Shown: positions 54,275-64,000 of the stretch, in pieces
How the letters are laid out: each line of letters begins with the position of its first letter
Numbering within the stretch: position 1 is the stretch's first letter
Assembly (NCBI RefSeq): GCF_904849725.1
Contig: NC_058522.1
Location: 337,347,029 to 337,411,028 of the forward strand
Direction of reading: 5' to 3'
DNA from: Hordeum vulgare subsp. vulgare
Taxonomy: Eukaryota > Streptophyta > Magnoliopsida > Poales > Poaceae
Length of the DNA: 64,000 nucleotides
Notes under the pieces: generated by a model
What the model was told of the DNA's origin: nothing
Database searches by the model: none
Seen by the model: only the letters and a program-made list of their open reading frames with translations
Made by a program: the position numbers and the translations under genes

Positions 54275-57038
54275 ATAGTTATCTTAATTTTTACTTTTTT
54301 TACTTTCTGATTAGCTAGGATGACATGATTATTGCCTATGTAATGATTGTGTTTTGGTGTTTAAATTAGTGTATGTGCCAAGCTAAACCATTGGGATGAC
54401 TTGGATGATTAGTATAATTGAAATGGTGCAAAAACAGAAACTTTGTCGTCCAGTGCAGAATTTCTCTCATTTTACTCGCATGTCTTTTTAAGCTGAATTT
54501 TTACACAGAATTTTTGTACAAATTCCTCATGCCTTACTAATTTTTAGGAATTGTTGGAGTTACATAATTGTAGTTTCATTACAGATTACTACATATTGTT
54601 CTATTTTAGACATATTCTGTTTTCGCTTGCATAGTTTGCTTGTTTTGGTGATGCTATGGATTGTATTGGGAGGATGGTATAAGGCATGGAGAAGTCATAA
54701 TCCAGTACCTATTATGCAATAATGAAATAAGTATCAATTTACAACAGTATCTAAGTATTTGTTATGTTGCTTATACTAACGGATCTCACAAATTTTTGTT
54801 GAGTTATGTGTGGTTGAAGTTTTCAAGTTTTGGGTGTTATCGCGATGGGCAATGGAATAAGGAGCCGCAAGAGCATAAGATTGGAGATGCAGAAGGCACA
54901 CTAAGGTAATATTCTAGGAAGACTCAAGTGTATAAGCTTGGGTATGCCCTGGAAGGCATCCACCCTTTTGTCTCAATCCATCTGTATGTCACTTGCAACT
55001 ACATTTTATTCATCACATGATATGAGTTTTGCTTGTAGCGTTGGTTGCTTTAGTTTGCTTTTTATTTAGTTTGCCATAATCATCTTTTGCTGGAGTCACC
55101 AACCTGAGAAAGATACACATCTATCATTATTTATGAGAACACTATTTGTGCTTCACTTATATCTTTTGAGCTAAACAATTGCTCTAGTGCTTCACTTATA
55201 TCTTTTTGAGCATGATGGTGTCTAGATTTTTTAGAAATATTTGAACTCTGTTCTCCACTTATATTTTTTTGAGACTGAGTAAATAGTAGTGGTAATTTTC
55301 ATGGTCCACAAAGCTAGTCCAAAAATAATAAGTATCTAATGGATGATAATCAAAACCATCATGTAGCACATAAAGAGAAATTGTGGGTTAATGATATTGA
55401 TGTAGTAATACGAAAAAGGTGTGAGTGCATCATTGTTGATTCATAAAAGTAGCAGTATTAAGAGGTCTTAATTCATTGTTTCTCTGAATATTAAAAAGGC
55501 ATGGCGGGGATGTGTGAGCATTTCTATTCCTCTTTGAAATCCTAGTGTTGTTTTGATTCCGAGTCGTGGGATGGTTAACTCCTCCCAACCATCTCCCTCG
55601 GGGCATGCGAGTAGTGCTTTGATTTGTGACGAAACTAATAAAACTTTACAATAAGTATGTGAGTTCTTCATGACTAATGTGAAACCATGATCATATGCAA
55701 TCTCACCTCCTCATATTTTGTTAGCCTCTTCGGTATCGTGCATTTCCCATTCTCACCTCGAGGATTGGTGCGAACTTTACCGGTGCATCCAAACCCCGTA
55801 GCATGATAAGCTCTATCACACATAAGCCTTTCTTTATCTTCCTCAAAACCTCCACCATACCTACTTATCATGGCATTTCATAGCCATTCCGAGATATATT
55901 GCCATGCAAATTTCACCGTTACATCCTATAACTAGTTCATTCATCATCATATTACTTTGCATGATCATATAGAGTTGACATAACATTTGTGGAAAAGACA
56001 CTATTCATTATATTGTTGAATACATGTCGCTAGATCATTGCACATCATGGTACACTGCCAGACGCATTCATATTGAGTCATATCAAGCTTTCATGAGTTG
56101 TATATAAATAATAGTGTGATGATCATCATTATTATTGCATTGTACCAGTGAGGAAAGGATGATGAATACTATGATCCCCCCAAAATTTAGGAAAATACTC
56201 TGAATGAATAATGAAAAAATGGGGGAGGCCAAATGATCCCGCCATAAAAAATGAATGAATGAGAGAAAAAGAGAAGGGACTTTGCTATTATCCTTTACCA
56301 CACTTGTGCCTCAAAGTGAAACCATATTCCTCATGTACAAAGTTTCATGATATCTCATTTTCATATGCTAGTGGGAATAATATTATCAATACTATAAACT
56401 TGGCTTGCATATTCCGATGATGGTCTTCCTCAAATGCCTGAGGTCTTCATGAGCAAGCAAATTGCATGCACCCTCCACTTAGCTTCATTTGAGCTTTCAT
56501 ACACTTATACCTCTAGTGCATAATTTGCATGGAAATCCCTACACATTGCATTGACATCTATCGATGGGCATCTCCATAGCTTGTTGGTATGCCTAGTTGA
56601 TGTGAGACTATCTTCTCCACTTTTACCCCTTTGATACATACCACCATATTCTATTCCAGCTTATGCTATGTCCATGGCTCACGCTCATGTATTGCGTGAA
56701 GAATAAAAAGTTAATTCACACTGAAAAAGTATGATCCAATTGCCTGACTTGGACACCATGGTGCTTAACAATTGTATTAATGTGGTGAAGACAGACCCAA
56801 GCTTTGCTTTTATGAAAGATTAATGGGGGTAAACATTATTTTAGGATCGTACACTTTCAAAGATTGATGATTTTGTTGCTTGTGCTTATAATTATTACTA
56901 TGTTGATATTTGTTAATTCACCGTCTCTTAATGAACATACACGCAAAAGATTACATATTGGATAGCATGTCACATCAAAAATTATGTTTTTTTCATTTAC
57001 CTACTCGAGGACGAACACGAACTAAGCTTGGGGATGAT
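54275..57038 (+). other. Non-coding 3' region of element 3
   Basis: 2.8 kb without a supported gene. The same landmarks as in element 2 occur in the same order: a hairpin near 54935-54966 (GGGTATGCC with GGCATCC and ACCC), copies of GCTTCACTTATATCTTTTGAG at 55150-55270, an A/G-rich tract at about 56190-56280, the GGCTCACGCTCATGTATTGC block at 56676, and the polypurine tract. Confidence 0.6.
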
Positions 57039-57211
57039 TGATACATCTCCAACGTATCTATAATTTTTAATTGTTCCATGCTCTTATATTATTATCATAA
57101 GATACTTTTTGTATCATAATGAACCAATTTATATTACTTTTTAGCACTAACCTATTAACCTAGTGCGAGTGCCAGTTGTGTTTTTCTACGCATTTTCTGT
57201 TTTTTAGGTTT

Positions 57212-57691
57212 TGGTACGTCTCCAAAGTATCGATAATTTATGAAGATTGCATGCCATGTTTGCATATGTTTACAATACTTTTATATGGTTTTGCTGCAAT
57301 TTCTATGATTTATTTAGAACTAACCCGGAGTGATGCTATTTTCAACAAAACTACCGTGGTGTTGTTTTTTGTGCAGAAATAAAATTTCTCAAAATTCAAA
57401 GAAACTTTTTGAAATTTTTTTGGAGGAAAAGAGAAATATTGGAGCAAAGAACCACCAGAGGGGGGGGGGCTGGTGCCCACTAGACACCAAGGCGCGCCAG
57501 CCCCCCTAGCGCGGCCTAGTATCTAGCGGGCACCTCGTAGCCCATCTTGGCATGATTCCAACACCCAAAATCCTATAAATATAGAAACCTCCAGAAATAA
57601 CCCTAGACGAGAAGTTACGTCGCTGCAGGGCCACTGTATCCTTGAAAAACCAATCTGGAGACATTCCAATACCCTGTTGGAGAGGGGAAAT
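57212..57691 (+). repeat. LTR fragment, WHAM/Sabrina-like family
   Basis: It starts TGGTACGTCTCCAAAG with AACCCGGAGTGATGC and ACCGTGGTGTTGTTTTTTGT blocks, which I associate with abundant Triticeae Gypsy LTRs. It includes a run of ten G at about 57463 and is cut at 57691 by the Copia LTR end. No gene. Confidence 0.6.
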
Positions 57692-57760
57692 TGTTGGGGA
57701 ACGTCGCATGGGAACAAAAAAATTCCTACGCGCACGAAGACCTATCATGGTGATGTCCAA

Positions 57761-58060
57761 AGATAAACTTCAATCCTGGAACATCTCATATGCTCCATGA
57801 TGCTCAAAGCAACGTTGAAGTCCCGGCTCTAAGCCATACAAGACTGCACATTGAACTACTGAGTAATCCTCCTGGCATGCTAACCAAGCGTTCTTAGCAT
57901 CTTGGTCAGCCGCGGCGGGTGGTTCATCTCCTAGCGCAGCATTAAGGACATAATCCTTCTTCCCAGCTTGCAGGAGCAACTTAAGATTACGAGCCCGGTC
58001 TACAAAGTTGCTTCCATCATCTTTCAAATTAGCTTTCTCCAGGAACGTATTAAAATTCAT
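57761..58060 (-). pseudogene. gag: Copia gag, N-terminal ~98 codons, truncated
   Basis: ATG at 58060 opens MNFNTFLEKANLKDDGSNF, the start of a Copia gag of the UBN2 type, with DEPPAAADQDAKNAWLA and QCAVLYGLEPGLQRCF. It breaks after HGAYEMFQD (one-base loss) and within 15 nt runs into the end of an LTR, so more than 90 percent of the coding region is deleted at this join. Confidence 0.8.
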
Positions 58061-59070
58061 GGTGATTGTCGCGTGAGCTATTGATATACAACACAAATAT
58101 TTTCAAAGTGGACTTAGACTATGTTCAAGATAATTAGAGTTTAACTAATAAAATTACTTGCTAAACTACCACTCGAAAAGTACATCTCTCTAGTCATTTG
58201 AGTGGTTCATGATCCAATTCCACTAGCTCAAGTCCGATCATCACATGAGTTGAGGATAGTATCAGTGGTAAGCATCCCTATGCTAATCATATCAACTAAA
58301 TGATTCATGATCGACCTTTCGGTCTCATGTGTTCCGAGGCCATGTCTGCACATGCTAGGCTCGTGAAGATTAACTCCTAGTGTTCCGCGTGTGCAACTGT
58401 TTTGCACCCGTTGTATGTGAACGTTGAGTCTATCACACACGATCATCACGTGGTGTCTTGAAATGACGAACTGTAGCAACGGTGCATAGTCGGGGAGAAC
58501 CCAATTTTGTCTTGCAATTTTAGTGAGAGATCACCTCATAATGCTACCATCGTTCTAAGCAGAATAAAGTGCATAAAAGGATTAACATCACATGCAATTC
58601 ATAACTGACATGATATGGCCATCATCAAGTGCTCCTTGATCTTCATCACCAAAGCACCGGTATGATCTTCTTGTCACCGGCGCCACACCATGATCCCCAT
58701 CATCATGATCTCCAATTGTTGGTGCATGTTTTACGTGGTGACCATGGGTATCTAGTAGGATCGCATCTTACTTACGCAAACACCACAACGGGGATGTATG
58801 AATTGCTATTTAACCTCTCTCCAAGGACCTCCTCGGTCATATCCGATTCAACTAAAGTTGGAGAAACAGACACTTGCCAGTCATCTTTGAGCAACGGGGT
58901 TGCTCGTAGCGATGAAACCTGTCTCGTAAGCATACGAGTAATGTCAGTCCGAGCCGCTTCGATCCAACAATACCGCAGATTCAAGAAAATACTAAGGAAG
59001 GAAGCAAATCGCACATCACCGCCCACAAATTTTTTTGTGTTCTACTCGAGATGACATCTACGCATGAACC
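58061..59070 (-). other. Copia leader between primer site and gag
   Basis: About 1 kb of untranslated leader. A plus-strand frame at 58629-59054 has no recognisable domain and is probably chance. Packaging and dimerisation signals of Copia elements would lie here, but none can be pinpointed. Confidence 0.5.
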
Positions 59071-59087
59071 TAGGTCATCATGCCAAT
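59071..59087 (-). other. Degenerate primer binding site (initiator tRNA-Met type)
   Basis: On the minus strand, directly after the LTR end, TTGGCATGATGACCTAGG corresponds to the TTGGTATCAGAGCCTAGG site of Angela/BARE elements with several changes. Confidence 0.55.
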
Positions 59088-60935
59088 GTTGGGGAACGTC
59101 GCATGTGAAACAAAAATTTTCCTACGCGCACGAAGACCTATCATGGTGATGTCCATCTACGAGAGGGGATTTCCTAACTATGTACCCTTGTAGATCGCAC
59201 AACAGGAAGCGTTAAGAAACGCGGTTGATGTAGTGGAACATCCTCACGTCCCTCGATCCACCCCGCGAACTGTCCCACGAACTGTCCCACGGTCCGTCCC
59301 ACGATCTGCTCCGATCTAGTGCCGAACGGACGGCACCTCCGCGTTCAGCACACGTACAACTCGACGACGATCTCGACCTTCTTGATCCAGCAAGAGAGAC
59401 GGAGACGTAGATGAGTTCTCCGACAGCGTGATGGTGCTCCGGAGGTTGGTGGTGATCTATTTCACTAGGGCTCCGCCCAAGCTCCGCAGAAATACGATCT
59501 AGAGGAAAAACCGTGGAGGTATGTGGTTGGGCTGTCGTGGCAAAGTTGTCTCAAATCAGCCCTAATACTTTCAGAATATATAGGAGGGAGGGGGAGGGAC
59601 CTGCCTTGAGGCTCAAGAGAGCCCCAAGGTGTCGGCCGAATGGGGGGGGGGAGGAGGAGGTCCTCCTCCAATCCTAGTCCAACTAGGATTGGAAGGTGGA
59701 GTCATTCTCTTCCTTCCCACTTCCCCCTCTTTTTTTTCTTTCTCTTTGATTTTTTCTCACTCCTGCACATAGGGCCTTTTGGGCTGTCCCACCAGCCCAC
59801 TAAGGGCTGGTGCGACACCCCTAATGCCTATGGGCTTCCCCCGGGTGGGCTGCCCCCCCGGTGAACACCCGGAACCCATTCATCACTCCTGGTACATTCC
59901 CGGTAATGCCGAAAACTTTCCTGTAATCAAATGAGGGTCATCCTATATATCAATCTTCGTTTTCGGACCATTGCGGAAACCCTCGTGACATCCGTGATCT
60001 CATCCAGGACTCCGAACAACATTTGGTAACCAACCATATAACTCAAATACGCATAAAACAACGTCGAACCTTAAGTGTGCAGACCCTGCGGGTTCGAGAA
60101 CTATGTAGACATGACCCGAGAGACTCCTCGGTCAATATCCAATAGCGGGACCTGGATGCCCATATTGGATCCTACATATCCTACGAAGATCTTATCGTTT
60201 GAACCTCAGTGCCAAGGATTCATATAATCCCCGCATGTCATTCCCTTTGTCCTTCGGTATGTTACTTGCGTGATATTCGATCGTCAGTATCCGCATACCT
60301 ATTTCAATCTCGTTTACTGGCAAGTCTCTTTACTCGTTCCGTAATACAAGATCTCATGACTTACACCAATTCACATTGCTTGCAAGGCTTGCGTGTGATG
60401 TTGTATTACCGAGTGGGCCCCGAGATACCTCTCCGTCACACGGAGTGACAAATCCCAGTCTTGATCCATACTAACTCAACAGACACCTTCGGAGATACCT
60501 GTAGAGCATCTTTATAGTCATCCAGTTACGATGTGACATTTGATACACACAAGGTATTCCTCCGGTGCCAGTGAGGTATATGATCTCATGGTCATAGGAA
60601 TAAATACTTGACACGCAGAAAACAGTAGCAACAAAATGACACGATCAACATGCTACGTTTATTAGTTTGGGTCTAGTCCATCACATGATTCACCCAATGA
60701 TGTGATCCAGTTATCAAGCAACAACACGTTGCACATAGTCATAAGACCTTGACTATCCTTGATCAACTGGCTAGCCAGCTAGAGGCTTGCTAGGGACAGT
60801 GTTTTGTCTATGTATCCACACATGTATCTAAGACTTCATTCAATACAATTATAGCATGGATAATAAACGATTATCTTGATACAGGAATTATAATAATAAC
60901 TTATTTATCATTGCCTCTAGGGCATAATTCCAACA
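59088..60935 (-). repeat. Complete central Copia LTR (1848 bp)
   Basis: On the minus strand it starts TGTTGGAATTATGCCC (60935) and ends GACGTTCCCCAACA (59088), the ends of Angela/BARE LTRs. A TATATA motif lies near 59577-59584 on the minus strand, followed by TTGCCACGAC-type leader sequence shared with the right LTR part. The usual length of this family is about 1.7-1.8 kb. Confidence 0.85.
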
Positions 60936-60948
60936 GCCTCCCACTTGC
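60936..60948 (-). other. Copia polypurine tract
   Basis: The minus strand GCAAGTGGGAGGC directly precedes the LTR start at 60935, as expected for plus-strand priming. Confidence 0.75.
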
Positions 60949-60999
60949 ACTAGAGTCAATAATCTACTCCTCACATCCCCATGCGAATTACATTGTAAT

Positions 61000-62004
61000 A
61001 AATCTAACACCCATACAGTTCTGCTGTTGATCATGCTTTGCCCGTGGAAGAGGTTTAGTCAGCGGGTCTGCCACATTCAGATCCGTGTGCACTTTGCAGA
61101 TTTTCACGTCCTCCTCCTCGATGTAGTCCGCGGATGAGGTTGAAGCGTCGTTTGATGTGTCTGGTCTTCTTGTGAAACCATGGTTCCTTTGCTAAGGCAA
61201 TGGCACCCGTGTTGTCACAAAACAGGGTTATTGGATTCAGTGCGCTCGGCACCACTCCAAGATCCGTCATGAACTGCTTCATCCAGACACCCCCTTAGCT
61301 ACCTCTGAGGCAGCCATGTACTCCGCTTCACATGTAGAATCAGCTACGATGCTTTGCTTGGAACTGCACTAGCTTACCGCACCCCCATTAAGAATAAATA
61401 CGTATACGGTCTGCGACTTAGAGTCGTCCGGATCCATGTCAAAGCTTGCATCGACGTAACCTTTTACGGCGAGCTCTTTGTCACCTCCATATACAAGAAA
61501 GACCTACTTAGTCCATTTCAGGTACTTCAGGATATTCTTGACCGCCGTCTAGTGATCCACTCCTGGATTACATTGGAACCTGCCTGCCATACTTATGGCC
61601 AGGCTGACGTCCGATCTAGTGCACAGCATTGCATATATGATAGAACCTATGGCTGAAGCATAGGGGGCGGTGCTCATATGCTCTCTATCTTTATCAGTTG
61701 TGGGGCACTGAGTCTTACTCAATCTCGTACCTTGTAAAACTGGCAAGAACCCCTTCTTGGACTGTTCCATTTTGAACCTCTTCAAAACTTTATCAAGGTA
61801 CGTGCTTTGCGAAAGTCCTATCAGGCGTTTTGATCTATCCCTATAGATCTTTATGCCTAGAATGTAAGCAACTTCTCCTAGGTCCTTCGTAGAGAAACTT
61901 TTATTCAAGTAATCCTTTATGCTCCCCAAAAAATCCACGCCGTTTCCAATCAGTAATATGTCATCCACATATAGTATTAGGAACGCCACAGAGCTCCCAC
62001 TCAC
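61000..62004 (-). pseudogene. pol: Copia pol: end of reverse transcriptase and RNase H
   Basis: From 62004 the frame opens with VSGSSVAFLILYVDDILLIG (catalytic YVDD), LGIKIYRDRSKRLIGLSQST and IGSIIYAMLCTRSDVSLAIS, breaking near 61549. The RNase H region continues in broken frames (61282-61055: ITLFCDNTGAIALAKEP, KKTRHIKRRFNLIR), followed by the C-terminal VHTDL.VADPLTK block near 61080. Gag, protease, integrase and the first half of RT are deleted: the left LTR joins RT directly at 62004/62005. Confidence 0.8.
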
Positions 62005-62586
62005 TTTCCTACGCGCACGAAGGCCTATCATGGTGATGTCCATCTACAAGAGGGGATTTCCGATCTACGTACCCTTGTAGATCGCACAGCAGGAAGCATT
62101 AAGAAACTCGGTTGATGTAGTCGAACATCCTCACGTCCCTCGATCCGCCCCGCGAACCGTCCCAGGAACCGTCCCGCGATCCGTCCCACGATCCGCTCCG
62201 ATCTAGTGCTGAACGGACGACACCTCCACGTTCAGCACACGTACAACTTGACGATGATCTCGGCCTTCTTGATCCAGCAAGAGAGACGGAGAGGTAGATG
62301 AGTTTTCCGACAGTGTGACGGCGCTCCGGAGGTTTGTGGTGATCTATCTCAGCAGGGCTCTGCCCGAGCTCCGCAGAAATACGATCTAGAGGAAAAACCG
62401 TGGAGGTATGTCGTCGGGTTGCCGTGGCAAAGTTGTCTCAGATCAGCCCTAATACCTCAGTATATATAGAAGGGAGGGGGAGGGACCTTCCTTGAGGCTC
62501 AAGAGAGCGCTAAGGGGTCGGCCGAAGGGGGGGGGGAGGAGGAGTCCTCCTCCAATCCTAGTCCAACTAGGATTGGAAGGTGGAGT
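62005..62586 (-). repeat. Copia LTR part adjoining pol
   Basis: It matches 59118-59707 of the central LTR. Its last ~30 bp are deleted at the join with RT, and its upstream part is cut at 62586 by the CACTA element. It has lost both LTR termini. Confidence 0.8.
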
Positions 62587-63195
62587 CACTACAGGAATCA
62601 GCTTCTTTGCCGTCAGACATCACACACGGCAAAGAGTAAATCCCGGACGGCAAAGAGAATACCACAGACGGCAAAGAATCTCACGGCCTGCAAAATTTAT
62701 TCGTCAGCCTACGACGGCATCGTACCTTCTTTGTCATCTGTCTCCCCAAAGCGGACGGCAAAGAGCTTTGCTGTCAGCTTTTCATAGGAGCAGTCGGCAA
62801 AGTGCTCGAGACGGCAGCCGACAAGCGTTGCCTCCATTAGGGGTTAACGGAGGCTTTGCCGTCTACCTCCCCCTCTTCTTTCCAGTCTGCCTCCCCCCCT
62901 CTTCTTTGCCGTGTGCCTCCCCCTCTTCTTTGCCGTCTGCCTCCTCCTCCTCCTCCCCGCCTCCACTTTTTGCCGTCTGCCTCCTCCTCCTCCCCCCTCC
63001 TCTGTGCCCTCTTCTTTGCCGTCTGCCCGCCCTGGAAGCAGACGACAAAGAGCCTATATAGACACCCCAGGATGCACAACTGGGTGCCATGTGGCACCTT
63101 TGCTGTCTGCCAGCGGATGGCAAAGACCTATGCCATCAGCTGGCTGACGGCAAAGAGACCATATATTACCTGTTTTTTTTGTTTTATATTATTTC

Positions 63196-63287
<92 letters not shown>

Positions 63288-63382
63288 ACAGCACATTTAT
63301 ATAATTCACCAAACATATATGATATATAGTTCACTACACATATACTTGCCAACACATATATTTAATTCACCACACATATATT
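62587..63382. mobile_element. CACTA element terminus with dense subterminal repeats
   Basis: It begins CACTACAGGAATC, the diagnostic CACTA end, right after AGT of the interrupted LTR. The next ~550 bp are packed with GACGGCAAAGA and the complement TCTTTGCCGTC in both orientations, the subterminal transposase-binding repeats of Triticeae CACTA families. A Pro/Ser-coding frame over TTTGCCGTCTGCCTCC repeats is low-complexity and not a gene. A microsatellite occupies 63200-63284, and an LTR cuts the element at 63382, so no transposase is visible. Confidence 0.8.
63200..63284 (+). repeat. Compound microsatellite (CA)n(TA)n
   Basis: About 24 CA units (63200-63248) followed by about 18 TA units (63249-63284). 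It is long and pure, therefore probably variable between accessions. Confidence 0.95.
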
Positions 63383-64000
63383 GTAGCGACTCGACTCAAG
63401 ACGAGTCAAGCCTCTGTGTTTCTGTGCCATCCCTGGATCAGTATGCTGGCACACAGAGTACATCAATGTATATATCAAAGTGCAATCACATGTAAATAGC
63501 GTAAAACTGATATATACCTTAATTATCTCAGCGGAAGCGGTCAAGGGAGTGGAGTCCCAATAAACACCAAGGACAAGTTGAGTGTAGACCGTAACCCTGA
63601 ATCGTACTCTTACTCGTCGAAGAAAATATCTGCAACATAAGACGTTGCAGCCGTGTAGGTCAGCATATTGAATATGCCGGCACGTCACATAAGAGAGGGG
63701 TAAAGTAATAATCAACTATCTCTACATGCATATTTGGTCGGTGGAGCTAAGTTTTGCATAAAGCCAGTTTTATCCTACAACAAGAGGGGGTTGAAAGCAA
63801 AATGTTACTACAAGGTTTGTTGTTAACGAGATGGTTCCGCCAACCAGTTCTCGTACCCGAGTTGTCAATATTTACCCTCATCAAATATATATATATAATG
63901 GTGTTGAGAAATCCAGATAACTTCAGTTCCTTTGGCTCAAGTCGTCCATGACCGTGGACACGGCTAATCGATTAGGTCTGAGTACTCTGCAGAGTTTTGC
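63383..64000 (+). repeat. LTR start, TGTAGCGACTCGACTC family, runs off the window
   Basis: It begins TGTAGCGACTCGACTC and shares blocks with 50131-50313. No gene domain is seen to the window edge. The orientation is not certain, since neither TATA box nor primer site is visible. Confidence 0.5.

Larger units (their letters stand above)
50314..57211 (+). mobile_element. Element 3: Athila-like Gypsy with gag-protease only, 3' LTR truncated
   Basis: It is a sibling of element 2 with the same order: 5' LTR 50314-51893 (1580 bp, TATAAAT at 50681-50687), primer site 51908-51925, gag from 52128, protease to 54215, a conserved hairpin, a 2.8-kb non-coding region, a polypurine tract (AGCTTGGGGATGA, ending 57038) and a 3' LTR starting TGATACATC at 57039. 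Only 173 bp of the 3' LTR remain before another LTR. The flank left of the 5' LTR is GATAG; the right partner is lost. A (CT)n tract at about 50909-50938 lies in the LTR. Sequence distance from element 2 is large, so this is a separate subfamily. Confidence 0.85.
57692..62586 (-). mobile_element. Rearranged Angela/BARE-like Copia with three LTR parts
   Basis: Minus strand order: LTR part (62586-62005), RT and RNase H of pol (62004 to ~61000), polypurine tract (60948-60936), a complete LTR (60935-59088), primer site, leader, gag start (58060 to ~57761), last 66 bp of an LTR (57757-57692). So a 3' half and a 5' half of Copia elements share the central LTR. Both outer joins are deletions: LTR to RT at 62004/62005 and gag to LTR at about 57757/57761. 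The left flank ends GGAAAT; the right partner lies beyond the CACTA insertion. Confidence 0.8.

Noticed and set aside
58629..59054. Plus-strand 141-codon frame in the Copia leader
   Set aside because: No recognisable domain and opposite to element transcription. The region is the known non-coding leader.
62492..63329. Pro/Ser-rich frames over the CACTA end and the CA/TA microsatellite
   Set aside because: Products are low-complexity translations of subterminal repeats and of the dinucleotide repeat.
1..64000. Host protein-coding genes, tRNA or rRNA genes
   Set aside because: I checked for conserved non-transposon motifs and tRNA-like cloverleaf segments by eye and saw none. The tRNA-like matches are primer binding sites.

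Overview
This is nuclear DNA of a large-genome grass, most likely a Triticeae cereal (wheat, barley, rye or Aegilops). The basis is the repeats: LTRs opening TGATACGTCTCC, Angela/BARE-like Copia LTRs ending GTTCCCCAACA, a Gypsy LTR opening TGATGGGGTTATAG, a CACTA end and a plant L1 LINE. Family names come from memory, not from a search. I found no host gene, tRNA, rRNA or CRISPR array. Almost every base belongs to a transposable element, most of them nested.

Layout. (1) 1-23386 is a minus-strand Gypsy element (element 1) that runs off the left edge. A 4.25-kb solo LTR (869-5123, TSD CATAG) splits its body. Its 5' LTR is split by a complete 13.7-kb Tat-type Gypsy element (6830-20577, TSD GAGTT) and by another solo LTR (20961-22577, TSD ATCAC). 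(2) 23387-25600 is a degenerate minus-strand gene of the kind carried by Tat-type Gypsy elements. (3) 25600-31515 is an L1-type LINE without its 3' end. (4) 31516-32145 is a minus-strand Gypsy remnant. (5) 32447-47340 is a second Tat-type Gypsy (element C), split by a solo LTR (33126-34660) and by a complete Athila-like element with gag and protease only (element 2, 35672-43809, TSD GCCGT). (6) 47341-50130 holds minus-strand LTR pieces and an Athila-type RNase H/integrase remnant. (7) 50314-57211 is element 3, a sibling of element 2. (8) 57692-62586 is a rearranged minus-strand Copia with three LTR parts and two complementary internal halves. (9) 62587-63382 is a CACTA end, and 63383-64000 is the start of another LTR.

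The most interesting unit is the 13.7-kb Tat-type element. On its plus strand it carries gag-protease and a decayed pol. On its minus strand, between pol and the 3' LTR, lies a separate gene of six exons and five introns. All exon phases agree and give 874 codons including the stop. It has a Transposase_28-like domain, an acidic region and a coiled coil. Its only visible defects are six premature stops, one splice donor changed from GT to AT, and a hAT-like insertion in the last exon. The two genes converge on an array of eighteen 70-bp repeats, each with a 9-bp inverted repeat. Antisense introns would survive retrotransposition because they are not introns in the sense RNA.

A second recurring signal is RNA structure. 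The three Athila-like elements share a short hairpin just after the coding region, and its stem changes in a compensatory way between copies. Elements 2 and 3 also share hairpins containing a copy of their polypurine tract.
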